Assembly: GCF_900119185.1 (NCBI RefSeq) | Contig: NZ_FPJE01000012.1 | Span: 1-64,000 of the forward strand | Length of the DNA stretch: 64,000 bases | From: Sinomicrobium oceani | GTDB lineage: Bacteria; Bacteroidota; Bacteroidia; Flavobacteriales; Flavobacteriaceae | Reading direction: 5' to 3' | Shown here: positions 54,172 to 62,492 of the stretch, piece by piece | Numbering within the stretch: the first letter of the stretch is position 1 | Layout: each line of letters starts with the position of its first letter | The notes under the pieces: model-generated | What the model was told of the DNA's origin: nothing | The model's database searches: none | The model's input: only the letters and a program-made list of their open reading frames with translations | Translations under genes and position numbers: made by a program

Positions 54172-55188
54172 ATGAAAAAAAAGAGCATATATATGGCTTT
54201 GTCTTTTCTGGCACTTGTTGCCTGCAAAGACAGTGAAAAAAAAGAAAAGGCCGTAATAACCACGCCTGCCGGGGAGGTATCGGCACCTTCCGGAAAGGTG
54301 TATGCCGAGATATCCGTAAAAGAAGGCGGGACCTGGCAGGACGGTCCGCGTGACCACAAGGAATATACGGGAGGAACCTTCCGGAATGTAGACAGGCTGG
54401 ATGTCCCCGCCGAGCATACCGATCATACCTGGTATATCCGTTATGAAGGCCCGGGCTGGGAAAACAGCAATGTGGGATACCGTTTGTATCTCGATTGGCG
54501 TAATGCTATTGATGTGTGGGGAAAAAAAGTGGACACGCTCGTACTGCCTTATGTGGGACAGGACGGATTTGACTCTTACCACAAACCTGCCGACTGGGGG
54601 ATGGATGTCCTTAAGGTGGCCAAAGGCCTTGGGGTAGGGAGCTACGGAAGACAGGTAGATGGGAAGACCCACCATTTTAACGTAGTCGCCAATACCGCTG
54701 CCGAAGTTAAAAATACGGATAAGGAAGCCCGGGTAATTATTGACTACAAGGGTTGGGAAACTCCCGGCGCCACTATCGATCTGCAGAGTGCGCTGAGCAT
54801 GTATCCCGAAGGGCGGTATATGAAAGTTGTGCTGAAGCCTTCCGAAATGACGGAAGGGTTGTGTACCGGTATCGTAAAGTTCGATGATATAGATTTTCTC
54901 CGAAAGAAGGGAAAACAATGGGGGTATATAGCTACGTATGGAAAACAATCGTTATCGGGTGCTGATGATCAACTCGGTATGGCCATTTTCTATAAACTTT
55001 CGGAAGCCGCAGAACTCACTACGGGAACAGATGACCACCTGGTAATTTTTAAACCGGCAGCCAAGATTACATATTACCTGCTTGCTGCATGGGACCAGGA
55101 AAAAGAAGGAATCACCGATGAAGAAGAATTTACCGGGCATCTGGACGAATTGTTGTCCCGCCTGGATACCGCCGGCAGACTTGAGTAG
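54172..55188 (+). CDS. DUF4861 family lipoprotein (pectin PUL)
   Basis: Start at 54172 (MKKKSIYMAL, 338 residues) gives a lipoprotein signal with lipidated Cys18 (ALVACKDS); the longer frame crosses the terminator. DUF4861 proteins recur in pectin utilization loci; their exact role is unknown, and glycoside hydrolase or carbohydrate-binding activity has been discussed. Typical text is YVGQDGFDSYHKPADWGMDVLKVAKGLGVGSYGR, and an aromatic-rich core. It is the first gene after susD. Confidence 0.85.
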   Translation: MKKKSIYMALSFLALVACKDSEKKEKAVITTPAGEVSAPSGKVYAEISVKEGGTWQDGPRDHKEYTGGTFRNVDRLDVPAEHTDHTWYIRYEGPGWENSNVGYRLYLDWRNAIDVWGKKVDTLVLPYVGQDGFDSYHKPADWGMDVLKVAKGLGVGSYGRQVDGKTHHFNVVANTAAEVKNTDKEARVIIDYKGWETPGATIDLQSALSMYPEGRYMKVVLKPSEMTEGLCTGIVKFDDIDFLRKKGKQWGYIATYGKQSLSGADDQLGMAIFYKLSEAAELTTGTDDHLVIFKPAAKITYYLLAAWDQEKEGITDEEEFTGHLDELLSRLDTAGRLE

Positions 55189-55240
55189 GAGGAGCCGTTT
55201 TATTGTACTACAACCATATTAACCATTTTTTAGCATAACC

Positions 55241-56494
55241 ATGATAAAACCTTTAAAAATAACTTTTCTGTCGCTACTTTCTATAACTGTTTTTTCCTGT
55301 AAATCCGGGGAAGAGAAAAAAGAAGCACAGGAAAAATCAAAACAAGAATCAAAACAAGAGGCCTATACCATACCGAAAAACCTGAAATGGTCGGAAAGGA
55401 TGGCACTTTCCGAAATGGAGCGTTTCCCCGAAGCCTGGCAACTCGATTTTCATACCAAACCCAAATGGAGCTATACCCAGGGATTGGTTTTGAAGGGATT
55501 TGAAGAACTGTATAAGAAAACCGGTAAGGAAACCTATTATGATTATATAAAGGCTTTCGGAGACACTATGGTCAACGCCCGGGGGGAGATACTGACGTAT
55601 GATATGCAGAAATATAATATCGATATGATCAATCCCGGCAGGGTATTGCTTTATCTCTATGAGAAAACCGGAGAGGAAAGATATCGCACGGCTATCGAAA
55701 CGCTGAGGCAACAACTCGACAAGCACCCGAGAACATCCGGTGGAGGCTTCTGGCATAAGAAAATATACCCGTCGCAAATGTGGCTGGACGGTCTCTATAT
55801 GGGACAACCGTTCTATGCCGAATACACCAGGACTTTTGACAAAGGAGAAGCCGCAAAAAAAGCTTTTGACGATATTGCCCTGCAATTTCAGCAGATACAG
55901 CAACATTCCCGGGATGAAAAAACGGGGCTTTTATACCACGGATGGGACGAAAGCCGCAAACAGCAATGGGCAGATAAGAAAACGGGGACATCACCGCATT
56001 TCTGGTCGAGAGCTCTCGGCTGGTATGCTATGGCCCTGGTGGACGTACTGGATGATTTCCCGGAAGATCACCCTGCAAGTAAAGACCTTATCCGTTACCT
56101 GAACCAGCTTGCCGTGGCATTGGCAGATTTCCAGGATAAAGATTCAGGACTCTGGTACCAGGTTACAGATCAAGGGGACAGGGAAGGGAATTACCTGGAA
56201 GCTTCGGGCTCCTGTATGTTCATTTATTCCCTGGCCAAGGGTGTGCGAAAAGGTTATCTGCCACAATCTTACATGGATGTAGCAAAAAAAGGATATCAGG
56301 GAGTGTTGGACCACCTTATAGAAGTGGAAGACAATGGTGTGGTAAACCTTACACAGGTATGTGCCGTAGCCGGTCTTGGCGGAAATCCCTATCGCGATGG
56401 TACCTATGAATATTACGTGAACGAAAAAATAAGGTCCAATGATCCGAAAGGGACAGGCCCGTTCATCCTGGCCAGCCTGGAACTGGACCAATAG
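55241..56494 (+). CDS. GH105/GH88-type unsaturated rhamnogalacturonyl hydrolase lipoprotein
   Basis: A 417-residue lipoprotein (lipobox VFSCKSGE, Cys20). It should remove the 4,5-unsaturated uronic acid left by pectate or rhamnogalacturonan lyases. The alpha/alpha-barrel features are seen, with the probable catalytic Asp183 in MWLDGLYMGQPFYAEY and the substrate region WSRALGWYAMALVDVLDDFP. Intact length for YteR/YesR relatives. It is likely periplasmic or surface-located. The lyase that would make its substrate is not in this window. Confidence 0.92.
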   Translation: MIKPLKITFLSLLSITVFSCKSGEEKKEAQEKSKQESKQEAYTIPKNLKWSERMALSEMERFPEAWQLDFHTKPKWSYTQGLVLKGFEELYKKTGKETYYDYIKAFGDTMVNARGEILTYDMQKYNIDMINPGRVLLYLYEKTGEERYRTAIETLRQQLDKHPRTSGGGFWHKKIYPSQMWLDGLYMGQPFYAEYTRTFDKGEAAKKAFDDIALQFQQIQQHSRDEKTGLLYHGWDESRKQQWADKKTGTSPHFWSRALGWYAMALVDVLDDFPEDHPASKDLIRYLNQLAVALADFQDKDSGLWYQVTDQGDREGNYLEASGSCMFIYSLAKGVRKGYLPQSYMDVAKKGYQGVLDHLIEVEDNGVVNLTQVCAVAGLGGNPYRDGTYEYYVNEKIRSNDPKGTGPFILASLELDQ

Positions 56495-56575
56495 TTCCGG
56501 AATTGTGAGGTACCAAGGTCTTTCTGCAGGACGGATGACACTTTTAGACCAGATATAAAAAATAAAATATTACCG

Positions 56576-58207
56576 ATGCATAAAATAAGTACAGCTATAG
56601 CGTTATTGAGCATTTTCCTTTCACAGCAGCCTGTTCTGTTCGCCCAGGAATTCGTATCCGAAGTCTGGGTATCCGACCAGGGAGATGGCACCTACATCAA
56701 TCCTGTTTTACATGCCGATTATTCCGATCCGGATATATGTAAGGTAGGGGATGATTTTTATATGACGGCATCCAGTTTTAATGCCATTCCCGGGTTGCCC
56801 ATATTGCATTCGAAGGACCTGGTCAATTGGAAGCTGATAGGTCATGCGCTGGACCGCCAGCCACCTTTCGAGCACTTCAGCAAACCGCAGCACGGTAACG
56901 GGGTATGGGCGCCGGCCATCAGACATCATAATGGAGAATTTTACATCTACTATGGCGACCCGGATTTTGGCATTTACATGATAAAATCAGAAGATCCGGC
57001 CGGACCGTGGGAAGAGCCCGTACTGGTCGAAGAGGGGAAAGGTCTCATCGATGCCTGCCCGCTTTGGGATGACGACGGAAAAGCCTACCTGGTGCATGCT
57101 TACGCAGGAAGCCGAGCCGGGATAAAAAGTGTTGTTGTCGTAAAACCCATGAACCCCGAAGGAACAAAAGTTACCGGGGCGGGTAAACTGGTTTTTGACG
57201 GTCACGATGCCCATCCCACCGTAGAAGGAACCAAATTTTACAAGAGGAACGGCTATTACTACATATTTGCCCCGGCCGGGGGCGTTTCTACCGGGTGGCA
57301 ACTGGCCATGAGGGCAAAGCATCCGTATGGGCCTTATGAAGAAAGAATAGTCATGGACCAGGGAAAAACCGCTATTAACGGTCCGCACCAGGGCGGATGG
57401 ATAGCACTGGATAACGGCGAAAACTGGTTTGTACATTTTCAGGATAAAGAGGCTTACGGACGTATTGTACACCTCCAGCCCATGACATGGAAAAATGACT
57501 GGCCGGTTATCGGGGAAGATCGCGACGGGGACGGAAAAGGACAACCCGTTCTAAGCTATAAGAAGCCCGATGTAGGCAAGACTTATCCTGTGGAAACCCC
57601 TGCGGATTCCGATGAGTTCGAGGGCAGTGATATCGGGCTGCAATGGCAATGGCATGCCAATCCCAACGCTACATGGGCTTTTGCCAATCCGGCCAAAGGC
57701 CAACTGCGATTGTTTACGGCTCCATGGCCAGAGGATGCCCGAAATCTTTGGGATGCTCCGAACTTACTGTTGCAAAAGTTTCCGGCAGAAGTGTTTAGCG
57801 CTACGACCGCACTGGAATTTCATCCGAATCCCAAACTGGAACAGGAGAAAGCAGGACTTATTGTTATGGGGATGAGCTATGCTTATATCGCCCTGGAACA
57901 CCATGACGGAGAAATACGCATCAGCCAGGTCGTCTGTGAAGATGCGGAACACGGTAAACCGGAAAAGGTCGCCGGAACCGCAAGATTGAAAGGCGCCAAA
58001 GTACAATTTCGTGTTGAAGTATCGGCAGGCGGTAAATGTACGTTCAGCTATAGTACCGATGGCAGGAAATTCGAGGTTCTGGGCGCATCCTTTACGGCGG
58101 TTCCCGGAAAATGGATCGGAGCTAAAGTCGGTGTTTTTGCCCTGCGGAACGCACAGATCAATGATTCCGGTTTTGCCGATATCGATTGGTTCCGTATAAC
58201 CCGTTAG
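56576..58207 (+). CDS. GH43-family glycoside hydrolase (arabinan/xylan or galactan type)
   Basis: A 543-residue secreted enzyme (signal peptide ending LFAQE). The five-bladed propeller begins near residue 35. The base Asp51 is in HADYSDPDICKVGDDFYM, the pKa-modulator Asp in CPLWDDDGKAYLVHAY, and the acid Glu in VEGTKFYKRNGYYYIF. A C-terminal beta-sandwich (about 345-543, ending ADIDWFRITR) is the appended GH43 C2-type domain. Alpha-L-arabinofuranosidase or beta-galactosidase/xylosidase on pectin side chains is likely. It follows the GH105 gene by 81 bp. Confidence 0.92.
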   Translation: MHKISTAIALLSIFLSQQPVLFAQEFVSEVWVSDQGDGTYINPVLHADYSDPDICKVGDDFYMTASSFNAIPGLPILHSKDLVNWKLIGHALDRQPPFEHFSKPQHGNGVWAPAIRHHNGEFYIYYGDPDFGIYMIKSEDPAGPWEEPVLVEEGKGLIDACPLWDDDGKAYLVHAYAGSRAGIKSVVVVKPMNPEGTKVTGAGKLVFDGHDAHPTVEGTKFYKRNGYYYIFAPAGGVSTGWQLAMRAKHPYGPYEERIVMDQGKTAINGPHQGGWIALDNGENWFVHFQDKEAYGRIVHLQPMTWKNDWPVIGEDRDGDGKGQPVLSYKKPDVGKTYPVETPADSDEFEGSDIGLQWQWHANPNATWAFANPAKGQLRLFTAPWPEDARNLWDAPNLLLQKFPAEVFSATTALEFHPNPKLEQEKAGLIVMGMSYAYIALEHHDGEIRISQVVCEDAEHGKPEKVAGTARLKGAKVQFRVEVSAGGKCTFSYSTDGRKFEVLGASFTAVPGKWIGAKVGVFALRNAQINDSGFADIDWFRITR

Positions 58208-58240
58208 CTACTTGTTATTAAGGATTAAAAACAGTGACAG

Positions 58241-59023
58241 ATGAAAAAAAATAGCAGAACGGGCAGGAAAATCTGCTTCGGTATCTGTGTTGTACTCTTT
58301 GTAAGTATTTGCCGGGGGCAGGTGTCGGATACGTTACGGCATCCACCGGTTACTGTCTTTACGATAGGAGATTCGACCATGGCAGATAAACCGCTGGAAA
58401 ACGATAACCCCGAACGGGGATGGTGCCAGCTTCTTCCGGAATTCCTGACGGGGAGTATCATCGTTGAGAACCATGCGGTCAACGGCAGGAGCTCCAAAAG
58501 TTTTATATCAGAAGGGCGCTGGGCAAAAGTACGTTCACTGCTCAAACCAGGGGACTATGTATTTATACAGTTCGGGCACAATGACCAAAAATCCGAAGAC
58601 CCTGCAAGATTTACCAATCCGTATACCGGGTACCGGCAAAACCTGGAGAAATTTGTAAGAGAAACGCGGGAAAAAGGAGCTGTTCCGATACTTTTCACGT
58701 CTATTGTGCGCAGAAATTTCAATGCGCACGGCACCCTGATAGCTACCCATGGCAATTATCCTTTGGTGGTCCGGTTGGTAGCAGATGCGATGGATGTCCC
58801 TTTGGTAGACTTACAGCGGCTCACCGAAAACCTGGAGATCTCGTATGGCCCTGAAAAATCCAAAGTACTTCACTTGTGGTACGCAGCAGGCGAGCTGGAT
58901 ATCTACCCGGAAGGTAAGCAGGATGATACGCACTTATCTGTAAAAGGTGCTACGGAGGTCGCTCGTCTTGCTGTTGATGCCATGAAAGAAGTACAGCCGG
59001 AATGGGAAGTATTTATACGGTAA
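58241..59023 (+). CDS. SGNH rhamnogalacturonan acetylesterase (CE12-like)
   Basis: A 260-residue secreted esterase with an N-terminal signal (cleavage near CRGQ). The SGNH blocks are all present: block I GDSTMAD with Ser45, block III with FGHNDQKSED (Asn114), and block V with DDTHLS (Asp/His). The fold matches RgaE/YesY-type enzymes that remove acetyl groups from rhamnogalacturonan I backbone, making it accessible to the GH105 and lyase steps. It is the last gene of the PUL. Confidence 0.92.
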   Translation: MKKNSRTGRKICFGICVVLFVSICRGQVSDTLRHPPVTVFTIGDSTMADKPLENDNPERGWCQLLPEFLTGSIIVENHAVNGRSSKSFISEGRWAKVRSLLKPGDYVFIQFGHNDQKSEDPARFTNPYTGYRQNLEKFVRETREKGAVPILFTSIVRRNFNAHGTLIATHGNYPLVVRLVADAMDVPLVDLQRLTENLEISYGPEKSKVLHLWYAAGELDIYPEGKQDDTHLSVKGATEVARLAVDAMKEVQPEWEVFIR

Positions 59024-59166
59024 AAGCCTTAGTGTCGGGGTGGTGACAGGGCGGGCATACAGCGATTTTATTTAAAAAATAACTGGAACTCCCCAATAAA
59101 GGAAAAATGTTTTCTTTTTTGGCTTATCTGTCATCGAAAATTAATTTTTATCTGTTAAAATTTGTT
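59024..59166. other. Gap after the PUL
   Basis: Between the acetylesterase and the sigma-factor promoter. No gene or strong structure was seen. Confidence 0.4.
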
Positions 59167-59196
59167 TTTGTGAAAATTATGTTAACTTTACTCTTG
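59167..59196 (+). promoter_or_regulatory. Promoter candidate for the ECF sigma gene
   Basis: TTTG (59167-59170) and TACTCTTG (59189-59196, one mismatch to TAnnTTTG) are 18 bp apart. The start codon is about 145 bp downstream. Confidence 0.55.
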
Positions 59197-59340
59197 GCTA
59201 TGTGTTCGATAACATAAAAGTAATAACGCTTTTGTAAGAAATTGCAAACAGCACTTTTCAAAAACAATTGATCATAAACTTACCGGGATACGGATCGGGT
59301 TTTGTAAAAGTGTACCACAGCAGAACAGATTTCGGATATT

Positions 59341-59937
59341 TTGAAAGCAGGTAAAGACATAGAAGTTGTATGGGAAGAGCTCCGGAAAGGGAGTACTGCC
59401 GCTTTGGGAGCTGTTTATGACGGCTATGCCGATATTCTTTTTTCGTACGGGATGCGGATGTCCGGCAACAGGGAGAAGGTCCTCGATGCTATTCACGATC
59501 TTTTTCTGGACTTGTACAAATACCGCAAGACACTCACATCATGCACTAACATCCAGTCTTACCTGGTCCGGTCGCTACAGCGGAAGATCCATCAACAATA
59601 CAAGGTGGCAGATAAAACTGTTTTTGTAGCACATAGTGAAGCGCATCCTTCCATGGCTGCAGAAGTCATACATTCCGCAGAAGAAGAGCAGATTGTCAGG
59701 GAAATGCATTCGGAAAAGATCATACGTATGGAGTCGTCTTTTGAACGGCTGACCGAGAGGCAACGACAAGCCTTATTTCTGAAATTCAGGGAAGAAAAGC
59801 CCTATGAGGAAATTGCGGAGATCATGAATATTTCTATTGAGACATCCCGGACGCTCATTTACCGTGCGGTTAAGGTGCTTAGAGGACATTTACTTCCTTG
59901 CCTCTTTATTCTTGCAAACCTTTTTTTCAGAAGATAA
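59341..59937 (+). CDS. ECF sigma factor (SusC/FecR-linked type)
   Basis: A 198-residue sigma-70 protein starting with TTG. Region 2 (about 25-85) has LFLDLYKYRKTL and region 4 has the helix-turn-helix KPYEEIAEIMNISIETSRTLIYRAVKVLR. It lacks region 3 and so is ECF type. In Bacteroidota such sigma factors usually lie directly before fecR and a SusC-type receptor. Here fecR begins 1.4 kb away with a minus-strand lipoprotein gene in between, but all are probably one signalling unit. Confidence 0.92.
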   Translation: MKAGKDIEVVWEELRKGSTAALGAVYDGYADILFSYGMRMSGNREKVLDAIHDLFLDLYKYRKTLTSCTNIQSYLVRSLQRKIHQQYKVADKTVFVAHSEAHPSMAAEVIHSAEEEQIVREMHSEKIIRMESSFERLTERQRQALFLKFREEKPYEEIAEIMNISIETSRTLIYRAVKVLRGHLLPCLFILANLFFRR

Positions 59938-59956
59938 CCGGGAACAACCATAAGTG

Positions 59957-59992
59957 AAGAGGGACACTTTTCTGAAAAAGTACCCCTCTTTA
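59957..59992. terminator. Bidirectional terminator
   Basis: AGAGGGACACTTTT pairs with AAAAGTACCCCTCT (one bulge), followed by TT; it sits between the convergent sigma gene and the lipoprotein gene. Confidence 0.85.
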
Positions 59993-60011
59993 CGGTGCTG
60001 TGCATACCGGG

Positions 60012-61001
60012 CTACAGGTTATTTATCCAGTCGATATCCTGTGGTGTGGCCTGTTGTGGAGTCAGGGTATAAAGGGCATTCGCCGTGATGGTCAGGTTTT
60101 CCTGTTTATCAAAATACAGGTCGCCCTGGGCATTTTTGGCGATAATCACTACTGCAATCTGTTCTCCTATCGGAAGGTTCGGGTTTACGGAAAAGTTTTC
60201 TGTTCCGAACCATTCCTGGACAGGATCGTAATTGAGCCCGATAACGGCATTGAGGTTTTCAAAGACCATGAGTACGGCCACGTCCTGTAATCCGCCGGCC
60301 GACCCTGCCGTGAGGTTGACGTGTACGAAAGTGAGTTCATCCTGAGGAAAATTCAGAAACTTGTCTACGTTGATCCAGCCAAAATTCGGAATGGTAAAGT
60401 CGTAGGAATAGGGTTGTACCATAGCATCAGGCGATTCGTTGAACACCAGCCAGGTGAACGAATCATCCTCCAGCCCGTCATCCCACCTTGCTCCCTGGTT
60501 GAAGAGGATCATATCCGTAGGGTCTATATCGGTATCCCTCGGGAGTTTTACGGTCACCGGATTACTGCCGAAATGATGGTTGGCGGGGTTCAGGTACAGT
60601 GTTTCTCCGTTTTGAAGCGCTTCGATATACAATTCTCCGCCCGATTCCAGTAACTGACCGTTGGATTCCGTAGCTACCCCGGAGAGTAACAGGTCTTTTT
60701 TGGTCAGGATCTCTATAATACCGATCTCAACAGCTCCGGAGATGATATTTCCGTCTTCATCCACAAAAGCATCCGCAGGAAAACTGATTTCCGTTCCGCC
60801 TGCTCCTGTAACCGTAAAACCGGAAGAAGCATCCCCGGTAAAAGCTTGCAGGGACTGACCGTGCTCTTCGAAGAAAGCATCCGCTTCTATCGGGGTCGGT
60901 GTATCATCAATACCTTCCGTATCCAGATGATCATCTGAACAGGAGATAAACAATCCGGAAAAGATCCCGGCGATCGCGAGGTTTACAATACATTTTTTCA
61001 T
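60012..61001 (-). CDS. Hypothetical lipoprotein between sigma and fecR genes
   Basis: A 329-residue lipoprotein (lipobox FISCSDD, Cys21). The mature part is beta-rich (VTVKLPRDTDIDPTDMILF) with a GGTEISFPADAFVDEDGNII stretch that resembles the start of ZU5/carboxypeptidase-like beta-sandwich domains. It is convergent with the sigma gene and divergent from fecR, which is odd within a sigma/FecR pair. The function is not recognised. Confidence 0.6.
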   Translation of the reverse strand: MKKCIVNLAIAGIFSGLFISCSDDHLDTEGIDDTPTPIEADAFFEEHGQSLQAFTGDASSGFTVTGAGGTEISFPADAFVDEDGNIISGAVEIGIIEILTKKDLLLSGVATESNGQLLESGGELYIEALQNGETLYLNPANHHFGSNPVTVKLPRDTDIDPTDMILFNQGARWDDGLEDDSFTWLVFNESPDAMVQPYSYDFTIPNFGWINVDKFLNFPQDELTFVHVNLTAGSAGGLQDVAVLMVFENLNAVIGLNYDPVQEWFGTENFSVNPNLPIGEQIAVVIIAKNAQGDLYFDKQENLTITANALYTLTPQQATPQDIDWINNL

Positions 61002-61337
61002 GGTATTTTCTTTTGATTAAACAGTTATTCTTTTAGTCATATATCCGTAACAGGTGAGGAATGTTACCCCGTTGCGATCGAAAAAGTGAAAAAAAGCAGC
61101 GTATAGCCCCGGATAAAACATAAGGTAATAGTGATTTTTCTACATATTTATTTTTCTTAATCGTCTTGTTTTTAGTGTTTTGTGATTCAGGTGTTAAGTT
61201 TTGTTAAAAAAAATGTAAAAATAATGTCTATACACTACCCGGATCTTTCTCTTATATAATAAAGGGCATACATTTTATTTTGTGCTCGAGGACAATTTGA
61301 AATTTATGTCATTAGGACTAAAAAAGTACGATAAGCA
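61002..61337. other. Divergent promoter region of lipoprotein and fecR
   Basis: AT-rich; no RNA gene or clear operator was seen. Confidence 0.4.
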
Positions 61338-62372
61338 GTGGATATCCTGAACGAAGAAAAAAAGGCATTGAAAAATCGGATCATGCGATCTGTACAGCAT
61401 TACCGAAGGCGGAAGAAAAGACAGCGGATAGGCATGATTAGCGCTTGCGTAATCCTGGTATTAGCCGTTTCGGGATGGTGGTATGGTGACCGTTTCGGTT
61501 CGTCTCCTGTTTATAAATACGCTTTAACGCTTCCGGAAAATCATCCGCAGGGTAGTGGAGAAATAGAGCTTTTTCTCGGTAAAGGAGACCGTATTGCGCT
61601 CGGAGCAGCAGATTCGACTATTGCCTATTCGAGAAACGGACAACAGGTAACGATAGGAAATTCGAAAACTGTTGAGCAAGGAGAAGAGGAGGAAGGAGCA
61701 ATAGCTTATAATACGCTAACAGTACCTTACGGAAAACGGTCGAGGGTTGTACTGTCCGACAGTACTGTTGTCTGGCTCAATTCCGGTTCCAGGCTGGTCT
61801 ACCCGGTGGCTTTTTCCGGAAATACCAGGGAAGTCTACCTGGAGGGAGAAGGTATTTTTGAAGTGGCCCACAATAAGGAGAAACCTTTTATGGTCCTTGC
61901 GGACAATCACCGTATACGCGTTCTGGGAACTGTTTTTAATGTGAGTAATTATGCGGAAGACAAGACATTGAAAACAGTATTGAAGAGCGGTAGTGTAGCG
62001 GTGGAGTATAAAGGAACGGGAATTTTAAAACAGAAACAAACCATAAGGATCGAACCCGGGACCATGACGGTATATGAAAAGAGTACCGGAAGGATGATCT
62101 CCGAAAAGGTCAATATAGAGGACTATTTTTCCTGGAAAGAGGGAGTGCTTATACTGCGCAACTGCAAATTGGGGGATATCGTGAAGAAGCTCTCCAGGTA
62201 TTATAATATCGCTATAGAAATAGGAGATGAAGATCTTGCAAAGGAGACGTTTTCCGGGTATCTCGACCTTAAGGAAAGTGTAGAAAGTGTCATCAGCACT
62301 ATCGGTAAAACCACGGATATCCGCTACTTTGCTACCGAAGAGAACAATAAATGGATTATTAACCAAAAATAG
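61338..62372 (+). CDS. FecR-family anti-sigma factor
   Basis: A 344-residue membrane regulator starting with GTG. The N-terminal cytoplasmic tail is short (about 1-30), a membrane segment follows (about 31-48, IGMISACVILVLAVSGWW), then a periplasmic FecR domain with YGKRSRVVLSDSTVVWLNSGSRLVYPV and, near the C-terminus, a SusC/STN-interacting region (NCKLGDIVKKLSRYYNIAIEI). It should hold the ECF sigma factor inactive until the linked receptor binds its ligand. The receptor gene follows after 120 bp. Confidence 0.93.
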   Translation: MDILNEEKKALKNRIMRSVQHYRRRKKRQRIGMISACVILVLAVSGWWYGDRFGSSPVYKYALTLPENHPQGSGEIELFLGKGDRIALGAADSTIAYSRNGQQVTIGNSKTVEQGEEEEGAIAYNTLTVPYGKRSRVVLSDSTVVWLNSGSRLVYPVAFSGNTREVYLEGEGIFEVAHNKEKPFMVLADNHRIRVLGTVFNVSNYAEDKTLKTVLKSGSVAVEYKGTGILKQKQTIRIEPGTMTVYEKSTGRMISEKVNIEDYFSWKEGVLILRNCKLGDIVKKLSRYYNIAIEIGDEDLAKETFSGYLDLKESVESVISTIGKTTDIRYFATEENNKWIINQK

Positions 62373-62492
62373 GATTATGAAACTGTAATTGTATACAAAG
62401 AAACCGGAAGATGCGCCAACACCTCCCGGTAGAAAGAAATTAACCTTACTGTGCTTAACCAGTAAAAATTAATCAACAAACACAACAAAAGT

